A stretch of 64,000 bases of DNA from Argentina anserina (taxonomy: Eukaryota > Streptophyta > Magnoliopsida > Rosales > Rosaceae), in NCBI RefSeq assembly GCF_933775445.1, contig NC_065876.1:27094001-27158000 (forward strand), in the 5' to 3' direction. The notes below the pieces were generated by a model that was given only the letters and a program-made list of their open reading frames with translations, searched no databases and had not been told where the DNA came from. Shown here piece after piece: positions 24,776-36,949 of this stretch; within the stretch, counting starts at the first letter, position 1, and each line of letters begins with the position of its first letter. The position numbers and the translations under genes were made by a program.

Positions 24776-25330
24776 TAGGAGTGGGCACGGGACGGGATGA
24801 GACGGGACGAGGGTCATCCACGTCCTGTCCCACTCTTTTGAATCGGGACGGGATCGGGACGGGACGAGGGTTTTTAAGAATGCATCCCACTCGGGATTAA
24901 TCCCGGTTGGGACGGACGGGATCGGGACGGGACGGGACAAATCCCACATTCTTATGAAGTTAAATAAAAACCTATATTTTTATTTTTTTTATAACAATGT
25001 AACATTTAATAATAAAATTTTAACAAAAAAATGCATATTATGTTCAAAATATTATAATTTACCATTATTATTTGAGTTGATATAATTATAGAGTTATTAA
25101 GAACATAAATTAGTTTCATTTTGATACAAATATATAAGAATTTTTAAGTTTTCATTAAAGCTGGGACAGGACGGACGAAGCGGGATAGAAATTATTCGTC
25201 CCACGTTCCATCCCACTACTATGAAGCGGGACGGGATCGGGACGGGACGAACGTTTTTAGACCTCCGTCCCGTCCCGTCCCATTAAATTTCGGGACGGGA
25301 TCGGGATTCCGTTTTTTATGCTCACCCCTA
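24776..25330. mobile_element. Non-autonomous hAT element (MITE)
   Basis: The termini are TAGGAGTGGGCA and, on the other strand, TAGGGGTGAGCA. The perfect 8-bp target-site duplication CTTTTAAG (24768-24775 and 25331-25338) defines both ends. Both terminal regions are packed with GGGACGGGA/TCCCGTCCC repeats and flank an AT-rich centre. No coding capacity. The termini match those of the hAT MITE at 17938-18592. Confidence 0.92.
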
Positions 25331-25338
25331 CTTTTAAG

Positions 25339-25992
25339 GGGAAAAAATGCGAGTGTTCCTATCAGATGCGCTTTGAAAAATACATGCAACTGGGCCAGGA
25401 AAGTGAGTTAATCAAGAACGAAATTGGGCTCCTGAACCTTTGGATGGGTCTTATTATTGGTGGTTAGTGGACCAGGCTGGTGATTGTGGGTTGGAGCTCT
25501 AATTGTAACACCAATTCACACCCGTCCCAAATACATGCGCGTTAGTGGCTATCTTTATTATCATTCCTTACTTCCTTGGTTGAGGAAAGTACAGTCATTT
25601 TCCCTGTTTAGGGATATTTTTCAGGAACTGGGATCCTAGAGAGGCTAGTCGTTTAGCAGATGATCAAAGAGTTATGGATTACGCCAAGTATCAATTGTCA
25701 CTAATAGTATTTTAAACTTCTGCTGATGATCAATGTGGCGGTTCCTGATATTAGTAATATTACAGGTGATGTTGAGTTGTTTTACTAACCTAGCTGTATG
25801 CATATATGTAATTTGAACCTACAAGCCTACAAGAAACAAAAGAGTTGGCACACAAAGTGATAAGTGGGGTATGAGAAAAAATGAGATTGTATTTCAATCA
25901 TATTTAAACGCATGAATTTATGACCTTTCTTTGCCACCTTTTTTTATCCTACAAGAGACCAGAAATTTCAGAAAACATAATACGTACTATTA
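25339..25992. other. Short intergenic stretch between MITEs
   Basis: No gene or repeat structure recognised; composition is average for the window. Confidence 0.4.
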
Positions 25993-26365
25993 GAGCATTT
26001 TTAACAGATTTTTTATTATAATTTTTAAATTATTTTAGAGAATGTGTTTAATTTTTTACAAAAATTAGTGACTGCAACACACTCTAACTTTGCGTTAATT
26101 TTGAGTTATATCACTCGATAAATTTGTCTAGCGAAATAGTTTATAGTTAAAATATTTTAATTTAAAACATTCCTTGTATAGTTATGTATAATTTATAAAT
26201 AAATTTAAAATACTTTTTAGACATATAATGAATACTTTAAATTTAAATAAAGCTAAAATGGAGAGAACTGATGTAGACATGTTTCTAATTGACTAGTCAA
26301 AATGACTTTTAAACTATTTTAGTTAAAATTTAACTAAAATATGGATAACATTGCTAAAAATGCTC
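25993..26365. mobile_element. Tourist-like MITE (PIF/Harbinger type)
   Basis: The ends GAGCATTTTTAACAGA and, reversed, GAGCATTTTTAGCAAT form inverted repeats. The 3-bp flanks TTA and CTA are close to the TTA/TAA target of this superfamily. The 373-bp AT-rich interior has no open frame. The terminal GAGCAT also begins the Harbinger element at 41069. Confidence 0.65.
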
Positions 26366-26873
26366 CTATGGCTTCAGTTCATCTGGGTTTCTATAAGTTG
26401 CCTACATGTAAGTAAATGCATGTATAATAGACACCTTCGCTCCAACATCCCCGAGGAATAAGCTCTTCAATTTCTGGTTAATCGGTTGCCATGGTTGGCA
26501 AGGAAGGACTTTCAGAAATTTAAATATGTTCAGCAATGTTTTAAAACTCGGTCAACTAGGCCGAGTACTCGGTACTCGACTGGGTACTGATGCGATTTTG
26601 ACCTACTCAGTGCCTATACTCAGCGGGAAGAAAATCGGCCGAGTACTCGGTCCAACTCGGCCAAATCGGTCAACTCGGTCAGAAAAAAAAAAAAAAACAA
26701 ACGACGTCGTTTGCCTTCAACCTTGATTCATTTACTCGTCTGTCTTCGCTGAGTTCGCTCTCATCTCTCTCGCAGCCTCTCAGTCGCTCTCTCACTCTCT
26801 CAGACTTACTTCTCTCGCCACCGTCGCCAGACTTTCACTCAGTCACCTCTCACCTGACTCACCCTCCTCTCCT

Positions 26874-26954
26874 CCTCTCGCGGTCTCGCCGACTCGCCTT
26901 CCTCTCGCGGTCTCGCCGACTAGCCTTCCTCTCGCGGTCTCGCCGACTCGCCCT
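26874..26954 (+). repeat. Three 27-bp tandem repeats in the hAT leader
   Basis: Three consecutive units, each starting CCTCTCGCGGTCTCGCCGAC, sit in the 5' leader of the transposon, followed by a partial fourth. They create an artificial repetitive Arg/Ser/Asp frame on the minus strand. Confidence 0.9.
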
Positions 26955-27410
26955 CCTCTCGCTCTCTCTGTCTCTCAGTCGCTCTGACGCTCTCCACTCC
27001 ATGCCTCTCCCTCCCCGCCCTCTCTCTCGCCGGACTCGCCCTCCTCTCGGGTAAGATTTAGTTTGAACCGTTTGATTTTCAGTTAAAGTTAGAATCTTTG
27101 GCTTTGGGTTTTGGGTTTGCTGATTTTGGGTATGGATTTTATTGATATGTTGTTGGCTTGTTGCTGCTTGAGACTGAGATAGGAATTGCCGAATTGGATT
27201 TTGATATGTCACATTGTGTTCTTGACTTCTTGTTCTTGACTCCTTGGATATTGCCGAATTGTTCTGTTATTGTGTTGAGCAGTGACTCAGTGAGCATATT
27301 GTTCTGTACTTCTGTTGAATGTTGATATGTCACAGCTATAAGTAATAGCAGCATATGTGTTCTTGTTTTGTTGTTCTGTTTTTGATATGTCACATTGTCA
27401 CTTTAGGAAA

Positions 27411-30190
27411 ATGGCTGGAACAATGTCTTCTTCTGCGTCTAATGCAACATCGAAGATGGATAGACGAGAGTCATTGAAGCGTAATTCAAGTGATATTGGG
27501 TGGGAGTACGGGATGTTGATTGATCTAAAGAGATTAGATAGAATAAAGTGTAAGATGTGTGACCACGAGATGTCTGGTGGAATTCATCGTTTCAAGCAGC
27601 AGGTTGTCGGAATCAAGGGCCAAGTGGCACCATGTCCGAAGGCTTCAGCAGAGGCTAAAACCAAATGCATGAATGCTCTTGCGGAGTAAAAGGCTAAGAA
27701 GATACAAAAGACTGCACATGAAGAAGAAGTGAGGCAAGATGTTGCTATTTTTGAAGGGGCTGAAGATGAGGAAGCAAGTCAAGGGACAAGAAGACAACCA
27801 CATAGTCTTGGGCCTATGGACAAGTATTCTAACAGAATTAATCCTGATCCTGCATTGAGTGGAAGCAAGAATACAAGACAACAAAATATCCATGATACAC
27901 TTTTCAAGGAACGAACACATATTGTGTATCAATTTTTGGCAAGATGGGTGTATGAAGTTGAAATTCCTTTTCATGCTATTGATAATGATAGCTTCAAGAG
28001 GTTTGTAGAAACGGTTGGTCAATTTGGTCCGAGTTACCGACCTCCAAGCCAATATTTATTAAGGGAGCCGTTATTGAAGGAAGAGGTAGATAGAACTAAG
28101 AGTTTGTTGAAGACCCAAGAACAAGAGTGGGCTTTAAATGGTTGCTCTATTATGACCGATGCTTGGAGTGACCGAAAAAGAAGAAGTATTATGAATTTGT
28201 GTGTCAATTGCAAAGAAGGCACAACTTTTCTCTCTTCTAAGGAGGCATCGAATGACTCACACATCGGGGCTTACATTTTTGAATATGTGGACAAGTGCAT
28301 TGAATTAGTTGGGCCATAAAACGTGGTTCAAGTGGTGACGGACAATGCTTCAAATAATATCGCGGCAGGAGAGTTGATGAAGGTGAAGAGGCCAAACATA
28401 TTTTGGACCTCATGTGCAACTCATACCTTGAACCTTATGCTTCAAGGAATTGGAAACCTACCTAGATTCAAAGGAGTGATTGAGAAGGCAAAGAGCTTCA
28501 CCATCTACATTTATGCACATCACATGACTTTGGCATTAATGAGAAAGTATACAAAGAAAAGAGACATAGTGAGGCCAGGAGTTACAAGATTTGCAACCGC
28601 TTTCCTCACTTTACAAAGCTTGATGGAGAAGAAGAATGAGTTGAGAGCTATGATTACTAGTAGTGAATGGAGTGAAACCAAGCATACAAAGAGTGTAAAG
28701 GGGAAGGCAACCATGAATATTGCTTTGAGTGATTCTTTTTGGAATAGGGTAAGTCTTTCTTTAAAAGTTTTTGCTCCTTTAGTCAAGGTATTGTGAATTG
28801 TTGATGGGGATAGAAAGCCATCAATGAGCTTTGTGTATGGAGAGCTAATTAGTGCTAAAGAGGAGATTAAAAGGGTATTCAAAGATCAAGATGCTTATTA
28901 TCGCCCAATTCTTGACATCGTTGATGTGAAAGCCCGTGATCGACTTGATGGTCCATTGCATGTAGCGGCCTACCTCTTGAATCCTTACTACACATGCCAA
29001 TCCAAGCCTTGAAATGATGAGGTGGTCATGGATGGATTTTTTACTTGTGTTGAGAAATTATTTCCCGACATCCAAACTCAAAATTTTGTGATAAATATAG
29101 AGTTGCATAAGTATTTGAAGAAAGAGGGTCTATTTGGAAGAAATGTGGCTAAGGAGGGATGCAAGAAAAATGATGATGCATACGATCCAGGTATGAAATA
29201 AGAAGCAGAAGGAAACTCAGCATTAGGATCAAAGCTGCAAGTCCCGAAAAAGGGCTTTTTCCTGAACATTGAAGCCCAAAGCCCTTGGTCCTGTCTGAAT
29301 ATTGATTTGTTTGTTTGCTTGGGTTTATATTGTTTGATTAATTTACATGTTATTTTGTTTATGTGCTTAGTTGGATGGTGTAACCTTTATGGAAACAATG
29401 TGCAAACCTTGCAAAAAATGGCAAAAAGGATCCTTGCATTGATTTGTTTGTTTGCTTGGGTTTATATTGTTTGATTAATTTACATGTTATTTTGTTTATG
29501 TGCTTAGTTGGATGGTGGAACCTTTATGGAAACAATGTTCAAACCTTGCAAAAAATGGCAAAAAGGATCCTTGCATTGACCACAAGTTCATCGGGATGTG
29601 AAAGAAATTAGAGTGCTTTTGAGGGGGTAAGTATTTATTTAGCTTATTGATTTTGCAATTGTATGTATAAGACTATAAGGTTACAAACTAGTTAAATAGT
29701 AGTTAGTATTTAGTAGTAATGTAGTACCAAATAAAATTAAGATTCATACTAATCTTCTTCTTTTTTCTTTTTCTTTTTGTGCATTATGTAGATCAATACA
29801 AAGAAAAGGAATAGACTAGATACAACAAGGTTAAATAATTTGGTCTATGTCCAATTCAATGCAAGAATTCTTAATAAGAAGAGAAGAGAGAAAGAGAAGA
29901 ATGTGGATGTACTAATTGCTAGTGAAGCTACTACGGCACAATGATGGATTGTTGATGGTGGTGATGATGATGTTGTTTCGGATCTTCCTAGTGAAAGGGT
30001 TGGAGAGGAATCGGGAGTGGATGGTGGCTTAGAGCCTAGGAGAGGTCCTAGAATCCAAGAAATTAGGGAACTTGATGAGGATGATTTTATATCCGATGAT
30101 GAAGATGAAATAGATGACTTTAATTTTGATTTTGAGTCGGATTCGGAGGGAGTACAAAATGGATATGGAGAAGAAGAATTTGAGGCATAG
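27411..30190 (+). pseudogene. hAT transposase (BED finger, DUF659-type core, hAT dimerisation domain)
   Basis: The start codon follows an intron acceptor (CACTTTAG|GAAAATG). From N to C: a BED-type zinc finger (CKMCDHEMSGGIHRFKQ), an acidic linker, the catalytic core with MTDAWSD, VVTDNASNN and the CATHTLNLM motif, and the C-terminal dimerisation block SSSGCERN..SAFEG..KKRNRL..LNNLVYVQFN with an acidic tail. One reading frame holds from 27411 to about 29185 and is broken only by point stop codons at 27687, 28317, 28794 and 29010. Two more lie downstream, one replacing the expected Trp after GCERN and one after TTAQ. Introns lie at about 29190-29370 and 29629-29790. A 137-bp duplication covers the second intron-exon border. 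The element is therefore not autonomous now. Confidence 0.88.
29302..29575 (+). repeat. 137-bp tandem duplication inside the hAT transposase
   Basis: 29302-29438 and 29439-29575 are direct copies that differ at only two positions (GTGTAAC/GTGGAAC and ATGTGCA/ATGTTCA). The unit spans the end of an intron and the start of the exon reading LDGGTFMETMFKPCKKWQKGSLH-like sequence. It is younger than the point stops or has been kept uniform. Confidence 0.95.
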
Positions 30191-30414
30191 TTGTAATGGA
30201 CTAATGGTTGTTTTTATTTTTTAGACATTATTATCTCTTAAATATTGTAATATTTTATGGACTATTTTTATTATTTTGGACATTATATATTAGATTATAT
30301 ATTTTAAAAATAATAATAAAATCCAGAAATTAGAATCCGAGTACTCCTCTACTCGCTACTCACCGGTCGGTCGGCCGACCACCGAGTAGCGAGTTTTAGA
30401 ACCTTGATATTCAG

Positions 30415-30994
30415 TAGGGGTTTGAGCATGTTGATCTTAAAACAAAAACGTTGTACATTAATCATGTACCGTGGATTGGTAGATATGGTTTAAGTTACTT
30501 TCCCGCATAGAAAAGTTCTTTTGTAAAAATAATTTAATATCATTAATTTTCAATGACTTAGCTGTTGTTTGCACACCCTTAGTTATTTATTAGATTGGTT
30601 GTCTGCGTTGTGCTGCAGGTTTGTGTTGCTAAGAAGAATATATAATGAGCCGAACATAGGAGTCACTACGCATTACATAATATACATACAGTTTTTACAA
30701 GAAACTGGTTGGTTTTGGTTGCAGTATAACTATTTGTTTCCAAAAAATGAGGTATCATTTAGATAACAAAAAATGATAATTAGATCACATTCAGATGCAT
30801 AAGTCCTCTTGTTAATTAGATCAATGCAGGAATATTCGAACAGCTCCTCAGCTAGCCTACCAATTAATGTCACTATAATCTGATCTTTTTTTTAAATCCT
30901 TTATGGTCATGAAGACTATACATGTTCAGTCCAGTTTCAACCATTATACATGTTTAAATCTTAAAAGTAAATAGGAAAACTACTCTTTACAGTT
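30415..30994. other. Short intergenic stretch
   Basis: AT-rich with no recognised gene. The frame at 30569-30766 has no family signature. Confidence 0.4.
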
Positions 30995-32434
30995 TCAAGA
31001 ACTTACACTGAATCGAATCTTGATCACTATGAATAGGGCAAGATAAACCGTCACCTCCTACTTTTAACCTCATTTGTTGAGAACAGTTTTGGACACCATA
31101 GCTACTGTACCACCAGCCGCTATGACATGGAAACCTTAAGATGATTGCATAGCATAACACAATTTGATTATGCAATATTGACAGTTAAGTAGACATTCAA
31201 TTCGCTAAGAACAAAAATATATATATGAAAAAGCAGTAGAGCTCTAACAAATTGACTGATAGTATATAAATTTTACCTTGTGTTTCGATGGATCTAACAT
31301 GTGGAGGTCCATTACTGACTTCCATGACTCGTCTTTTTTCATTGCAGAAAGCACTTGCCCAATTCTAGCCTTATCCCCAGGCTTACTAAACCTGAAACAA
31401 ATCAAACCTAGGATGCATTAATATACCAGTAGCAATGTCATATCAAGTAATTATCTTATAGCATTTAAATACTAACTCTGCTGCATATTCAGATTTCTGA
31501 GGAATGTTTGGATTGTAAATCACACGTGTGATTAGTGCCGGTAGGAATAATTTCCCCTACATGAAAGACAAAGAATAAGTACCAACAAATTAACATAACA
31601 AAACTGTTATTTCCTAACAAATTGAATCTATCAAATAAATTGAAACACACACCCTTAAACATTTTCATTCGCAAACTTGTGAAAATTGCAAACGTCATAG
31701 ATACAACATTGTTTATATATGGAGTCAATTCCTTGCTAATTCTAACTAGAGTTATCTTAACACTTTCTTGCCTACACATTTGTGAATAACAACACTTTAG
31801 TATTTACATAGAACTAAAGCGAAGGAGAAACAAATCACTAAATTAATGGTATAGAAAAAAAAATCAGTATCGAAGGTACCAAACACATCACACACCTATG
31901 GTTTCAAGAAAAAACTCAATTATTAATTAATTCTCATTCCGAGCAGTAATAAAGATGGTCTGAACTAGAGTAAACATTTTGATACAACCATACATGTCTT
32001 CAAATATATATATAAAACATGTTAACTATTCATTAACACTACAATATAAAATAATATAAAAATATAATTGATGAAAACTAACCACCTAGAAGTACCATCT
32101 TCTTCTCATACTCCATTTTATGTTGTTCATTAAAGCATTTTTCAATGTCATTGAATGACATGAAGTGACATATGTACTTAGGAATTGGAAATGTACCCTC
32201 CTTGAGAAGCATAATGTTTGGCACTTCATTAAATCTTATTTCCACATCATTATCCACAACCTTGCATCCATTATCGGTGGTTTTGACATGGACATGAAAA
32301 ATGTCATACATGCAGCCCTCTTTCATCATAGTAGTATGTGCATAATCATGCTCATCGACTATTGCATAGTTTGTATTTGACATGAGTGCTGGCCACAAAA
32401 TTAAGAATGAGAAAAAGATCAGAGTTTCGTACAT
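30995..32434 (-). pseudogene. RPA1-like OB-fold protein, decayed (possibly Helitron-related)
   Basis: Exon-like pieces on the minus strand read in order as an RPA 70-kDa-like protein. The piece at 32434-32085 carries LWPALMSNTNYAIVDEH and an OB-fold-like stretch ending NDIEKCFNEQ. The piece at about 31780-31645 carries VKITL..ELTPYINN. The piece at 31556-31477 reads GKLFLPALITRVIYNPN. The piece at about 31390-31276 reads FSKPGDKARIGQVLSAMKK. The piece at about 31145-31000 carries GWWYSSYGVQNCSQQM..CPIH, like the zinc-ribbon OB domain with a key Cys replaced. Several borders are good splice sites, and the 31477/31390 junction keeps the frame. The junction before 31556 does not, and no convincing 5' start was found. 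In plants such RPA-like genes are often single-copy decayed duplicates or Helitron cargo. Confidence 0.5.
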
Positions 32435-34589
32435 GATCTAATACTTGTCTCTTACTTTTCTTAGGTGGTCTTCTGTTGCATCGTGTTTCGGTTAAGCAGT
32501 ACGACTTTCATAGAAGATTATGTATGATATGCTTGATTTAATAACAATCTGTATACTGACCATACTATCACATCTCTAATCTCTCTCTCTCTCTCTCTCT
32601 CTCTCATATGAATCGCTAATGTCATTGTTTCCTATACACATAACTATAAGAAGATTTTGGTAGTGTTTTCTCTTTCTGAATTATTAATAGATGCAAGAAC
32701 TAAATTGGCTAAATTAGATCAGGTAAATAATTACAAGAAAAAAAATAAAACTAAAACAAATTGAACAAAACTAAAACAAAATCAAAATCAATACAGACAA
32801 ATCAAACAATCATAAACTAACACTTTTTAATTATTTGACGTAGTGGATGGGGAGAGCATCAGTTGGTAAGGAAATTGGCAGGCAAGTCAATAACCCATCC
32901 CATGGCAGTTGCGTAAATTACCTGGAAAGCATGAGCTCTGTCCAAACTCTTATGAACAGTAACGACCTATAACGCGTCTAATATATAGTAAATATCAAAA
33001 GAGAACATTTGGAAGTCTGCACGGACCGCACTTTTGTGGCTGTGTGGACGTCCACCTCAAAACTGGCCTGTGAGGAAATTTTGACATTTCGGCTGCCGTG
33101 GGCCGGCACTGCAGATTCGACATGCACAGACATGAGTGTCGAAAAAGGGAAGCACGACAGATAGCATCCACGCCGTTGTTACGCATCGCCAGTCACCGGA
33201 ACCACCTTTTTCTCCTCCTTAATTTCTTAACCCCAGTTGACAAGGTGAGATCCTTATGAGAAGGAAATTCATGGCATTTCTGAAAATTTGATAAATAATT
33301 AATAATAATAATGCAGGAAAGATTTCGAACAGGTAGAAAAATTACTGACTAGCTAGGCAGCTAAGAGCATACTACTCAATTGAAAGCACTTATCGAGGCT
33401 TACTAGCCCCTTCTGCATATCTGCATAATGAATGAACTCATGGGATGCAACGTGGAGCTAACTTTTGTTACAAAAGTGAGAGCTTGGTTACGCTACATCA
33501 CTATCGTCAGGGCATACTTAAGGATAAATTTTGATACTATATATATATATATAAATCAACACAAAATATTAAGAAATTAAAAATTTTACATATGACAAGT
33601 AGTTTACAATCTTATTCTGATATAGAAGTCACTAATTGATGTGAAATATAATCAACGTGGCTATCATTAGAAGCTTTCTAAGTCCAAAAACTAATTTGGG
33701 GTGAGGGATCCTGTTGAACTGCTTGCTCCTCAAAGTACCAAACTCATTTAACATCATTGCTTTCGTGGCATGGGAATGGTATATATGTTTAATGGATCCA
33801 TGTTTAATTTGTGGTGGCTAACATTGCCGTTTCACTCGAACCTATCCATTGTCCTTTTGCGCTCTAATCATGGTTTGATTCGATTGTTAATTTGGATGGC
33901 AAACAATACAAAATGCATGGAGTAGGACCAGTACGAGACTACGAGTATTAGGCCACTCTATCAACCAAAATCTTGTATACGTACGTAGCTAATTTGTAGA
34001 TAAATTGAGGATTAATTAGGCGAGAGTGCAGCTATTTTCTCTTAGTGTCATTTGTTCCCCATCCTCTCAAATCTCAACCAGAGCTACTGAAAGAATCGAA
34101 GATCAAAATAGAAGAAGTAGCTAGGCCTCAAAACAATAGTACGTAAATGGCTAAGCACTTCCTGAAAGAGAGAGTATCCCTCGAAAACTTACAGTATAAC
34201 TTTATTAAATTAATACCTGATTAATTAATAATTTCGTTAAAATAATATTTTTTACCGGTTCAGACTTATGGGATAACATGCTAAATTAATATTTTGCTAA
34301 ATTTATAAGATAATGGAAATTTGAGAATTCTTATAGACCACATCGAATATATAAATTAATAATCGCATTATTTATATAATAAGTTTTACATTTATGAGGA
34401 TTTCATTGAAGCATTTTGTTAACTTAATTATTATCAAATAAAATAATATAATACATCAGACAACATAATATTTTAAACAATGATATATGTGATAAACCCA
34501 ACAATGTGGTGCATGAACAAAAGGTAAAACTTTTTTTTTCTTTGAAAAAGTGAAAGAAAATATTTATTATACATTTATAAATTAATAAC
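32435..34589. other. Intergenic region without a recognised gene
   Basis: It contains a CT microsatellite (32580-32605), a GC-richer block at about 33000-33200 with no assignable frame, and AT-rich sequence up to the Copia element. Confidence 0.4.
32580..32605. repeat. (CT)n microsatellite
   Basis: About 13 CT units. Confidence 0.9.
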
Positions 34590-34773
34590 TGTTTCGGGAG
34601 AATTATTATTCTACCTTTGTGTGTGTCTTAGTCTTATTAGGTTTCCTGTTAGAGATAGATTTGCATCTCTGTAATAGATTAGGACTCCGAATCCTGCGGG
34701 ATTCAGATGATGTAATACCTATATATATAAGCTCATATATCATTCAATAATACACAATTTTCATCGTGAAACA
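34590..34773 (+). repeat. 5' LTR of the Copia element
   Basis: It carries a TATATATAAG promoter-like motif near 34723 and ends CATCGTGAAACA. It differs from the 3' LTR at scattered sites, for example TGTTTCGGG against TGTTACGAG at the very start. Confidence 0.93.
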
Positions 34774-36949
34774 CGTTATCATGCATTTTGCCCTAAAACC
34801 CTGAACTTTTAGAACCCTGGAAATTTTTTTTCTTCTCCATCGCCGGCCGCCTTCATCTCCGGCCTCTGGCATCTTCTCGTCGGCGCTCCTCGTTGGCGAC
34901 CGCTCTAGCTCGCCGCCGCTGCAGACCCCCTGCAGCCCCCTTGCAGCTACCGCAATCTCCTGCCATGCTACCCCTGCGACCCCCCCCTGCAGCCCCGCAA
35001 GGTCTCCTTCGCAAAAACATCTTTTTACCCCGCAAGACCCCGCATCAAAGGATTCAAAATTGCTCCTCACGCATATTCACGCAAGAAACACGAACTTCAC
35101 AAGCAAAGTCTTCGCTCAAGCGAAGCTACTACCATCTTCTCTACCCTTTTGGGCCTATGGCCTGCCGAGCCTAATAGCCCTTTGGGCTTCATACTATATT
35201 TTCTTTTCCTTTTTCCTTTTTTCTATTTCATTATAATGTTCATTGACACATTTTTATTTCTAATGATATTTCACGTGCTCGTATAGGTAAAATCATTGCT
35301 CGTCGTACTATGGTGATGACATTCATGCCGAGATGGACGATACTTTTGTCCTCTACATACGATTTCGATCGTATCCTCAAAAGATTTTTATGTCATCGCA
35401 CGAAGATCGAAAAGGATTTCATCAAGCAATTTCCTGCATGACGATCGATTTGCAGAACAATTTAATTATATGCGGTCTATTTGGCAGACCAACAAGTATG
35501 TTTTTCTTAAAGTTGCTGCTTTTGAACATATATATGTATATAAATTATCGGGCGTTATTAGCTTTTTCCATGTTTTCTTTCCGGCATTTCTTATAACACC
35601 GATGAGACCAAAGAGGGATATGATTCCCCTCTTGGTGGACGTTTTTCGTGTGACGGTCCTGGGGGAGTCACATTATTATTTAAAAGGGAAGATATCAATT
35701 TCGTGTGGTCGCCTGAGTGCACCGTTGTTTTGGGTGCGATCATGAGAATCGCCGATATGCATCGATTATTTTGTGACCATATACATCACAACTATTCTAA
35801 TTCTGGTTACATACTTGAATATTTCGATTATTCAAAACCAATACAACCCTAGTTTCTCATGGATACGTCGTCATCACGACTGCTATTTGAATTTTTGAGT
35901 TTCCTTAAACTCATGTCTATAAACGATAATCCCAAGGTCTACGTACTCATTTATTTGAGTTGATTCATTACTCTGATGAAGCACTATTTTCTGACAAAAG
36001 ATCCAAAAAATAACGAATTCTATGGGACACACTTAAAGTGATTCAATAAACGTCTATGGCGTTGTATTACCAGAGTTGACCTTGAACCATGCTCCACATC
36101 CAAGAAACACATGCCATTTTTGGCACATGTATCTATTTATTGAGGGAACTTTGGAGATGGAAATGTAACATTCTTCCATTCTCAAGTAAGCAAATTTTTT
36201 GAGCATCCGGCTAAGGCTCTGTCCGATCCGGTATGCAAGATTTTGTTGCTACAAACTTTTGATTAGTCAATCTATTTTGACTATGTTTTTTGCTTACTAT
36301 TTTTCAAGTATGACGTTGGCATTGCCATGTTTCTAGAGAAGTTCACCGCGTCGTTGACTCTCTTAATCTTTATTTTGAGAATGTCCCGCCGTGAAATATA
36401 GTGTCTTGCTAATTACGTAACCACCTACACTGTCCTACGGCGCAGGTAGTTGTTTTACGGATCTCGTGCGGAGATTGTGTTTTATATCTTCGTGCCTTGC
36501 TAAGTTTTCAAAGGCTCTACATGCCAATGATGAATTTTCATCCTGATATTTGTGTTAAGAATGGACATGAATAAATATGTCAGATTTCATTGACAATAGT
36601 TTTTTCAAGCTTAGACAATAGCTTTGTTAGCCTGCGGACATAGCTTTGCTTGCCTGCAGCAGTAGCTTTATGTAACTTAAGATTCTTTGAATCATGGGTT
36701 CAGTTTTACTGTCTTCTCGGTTTTGACATGATCATTTTTTGGTCATTTTGAACGAGATGTGATGATTCGAGTTCTTTGAAATCCACATGATCATCTATTT
36801 TTAATGTTCACGAATCGATTGGAGGATCACCTCACCCGTGCTCCACACGGTGAGGCTGTGCCTATCCGTGCCATGCACAGTGAGGCCGAGCTTGCCCCTC
36901 TCGGTGGCTCCATGGCATTCCGGGTGTCAGTGGCGGCATCCCCTCCTTC

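Larger units (their letters stand above)
26534..30406 (+). mobile_element. hAT-family DNA transposon, 3.9 kb, complete ends
   Basis: The left terminus CAATGTTTTAAAACTCG pairs with the reversed right terminus CAAGGTTCTAAAACTCG. The 8-bp flanks ATGTTCAG (26526-26533) and ATATTCAG (30407-30414) agree at 7 of 8. Subterminal regions are rich in CTCGG/CCGAG motifs, likely transposase-binding repeats. A pyrimidine-rich leader (26700-27050) precedes a decayed transposase gene at 27411-30190. Superfamily assignment rests on both the protein and the target-site length. Confidence 0.93.

Noticed and set aside
26859..27212. 117-aa Arg/Ser-rich frame on the minus strand
   Set aside because: It is produced by the 27-bp tandem repeats in the hAT leader, antisense to the transposase.
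29302..29575. CRISPR-like direct repeats
   Set aside because: Two adjacent 137-bp copies without spacers inside a plant transposon; a simple tandem duplication.
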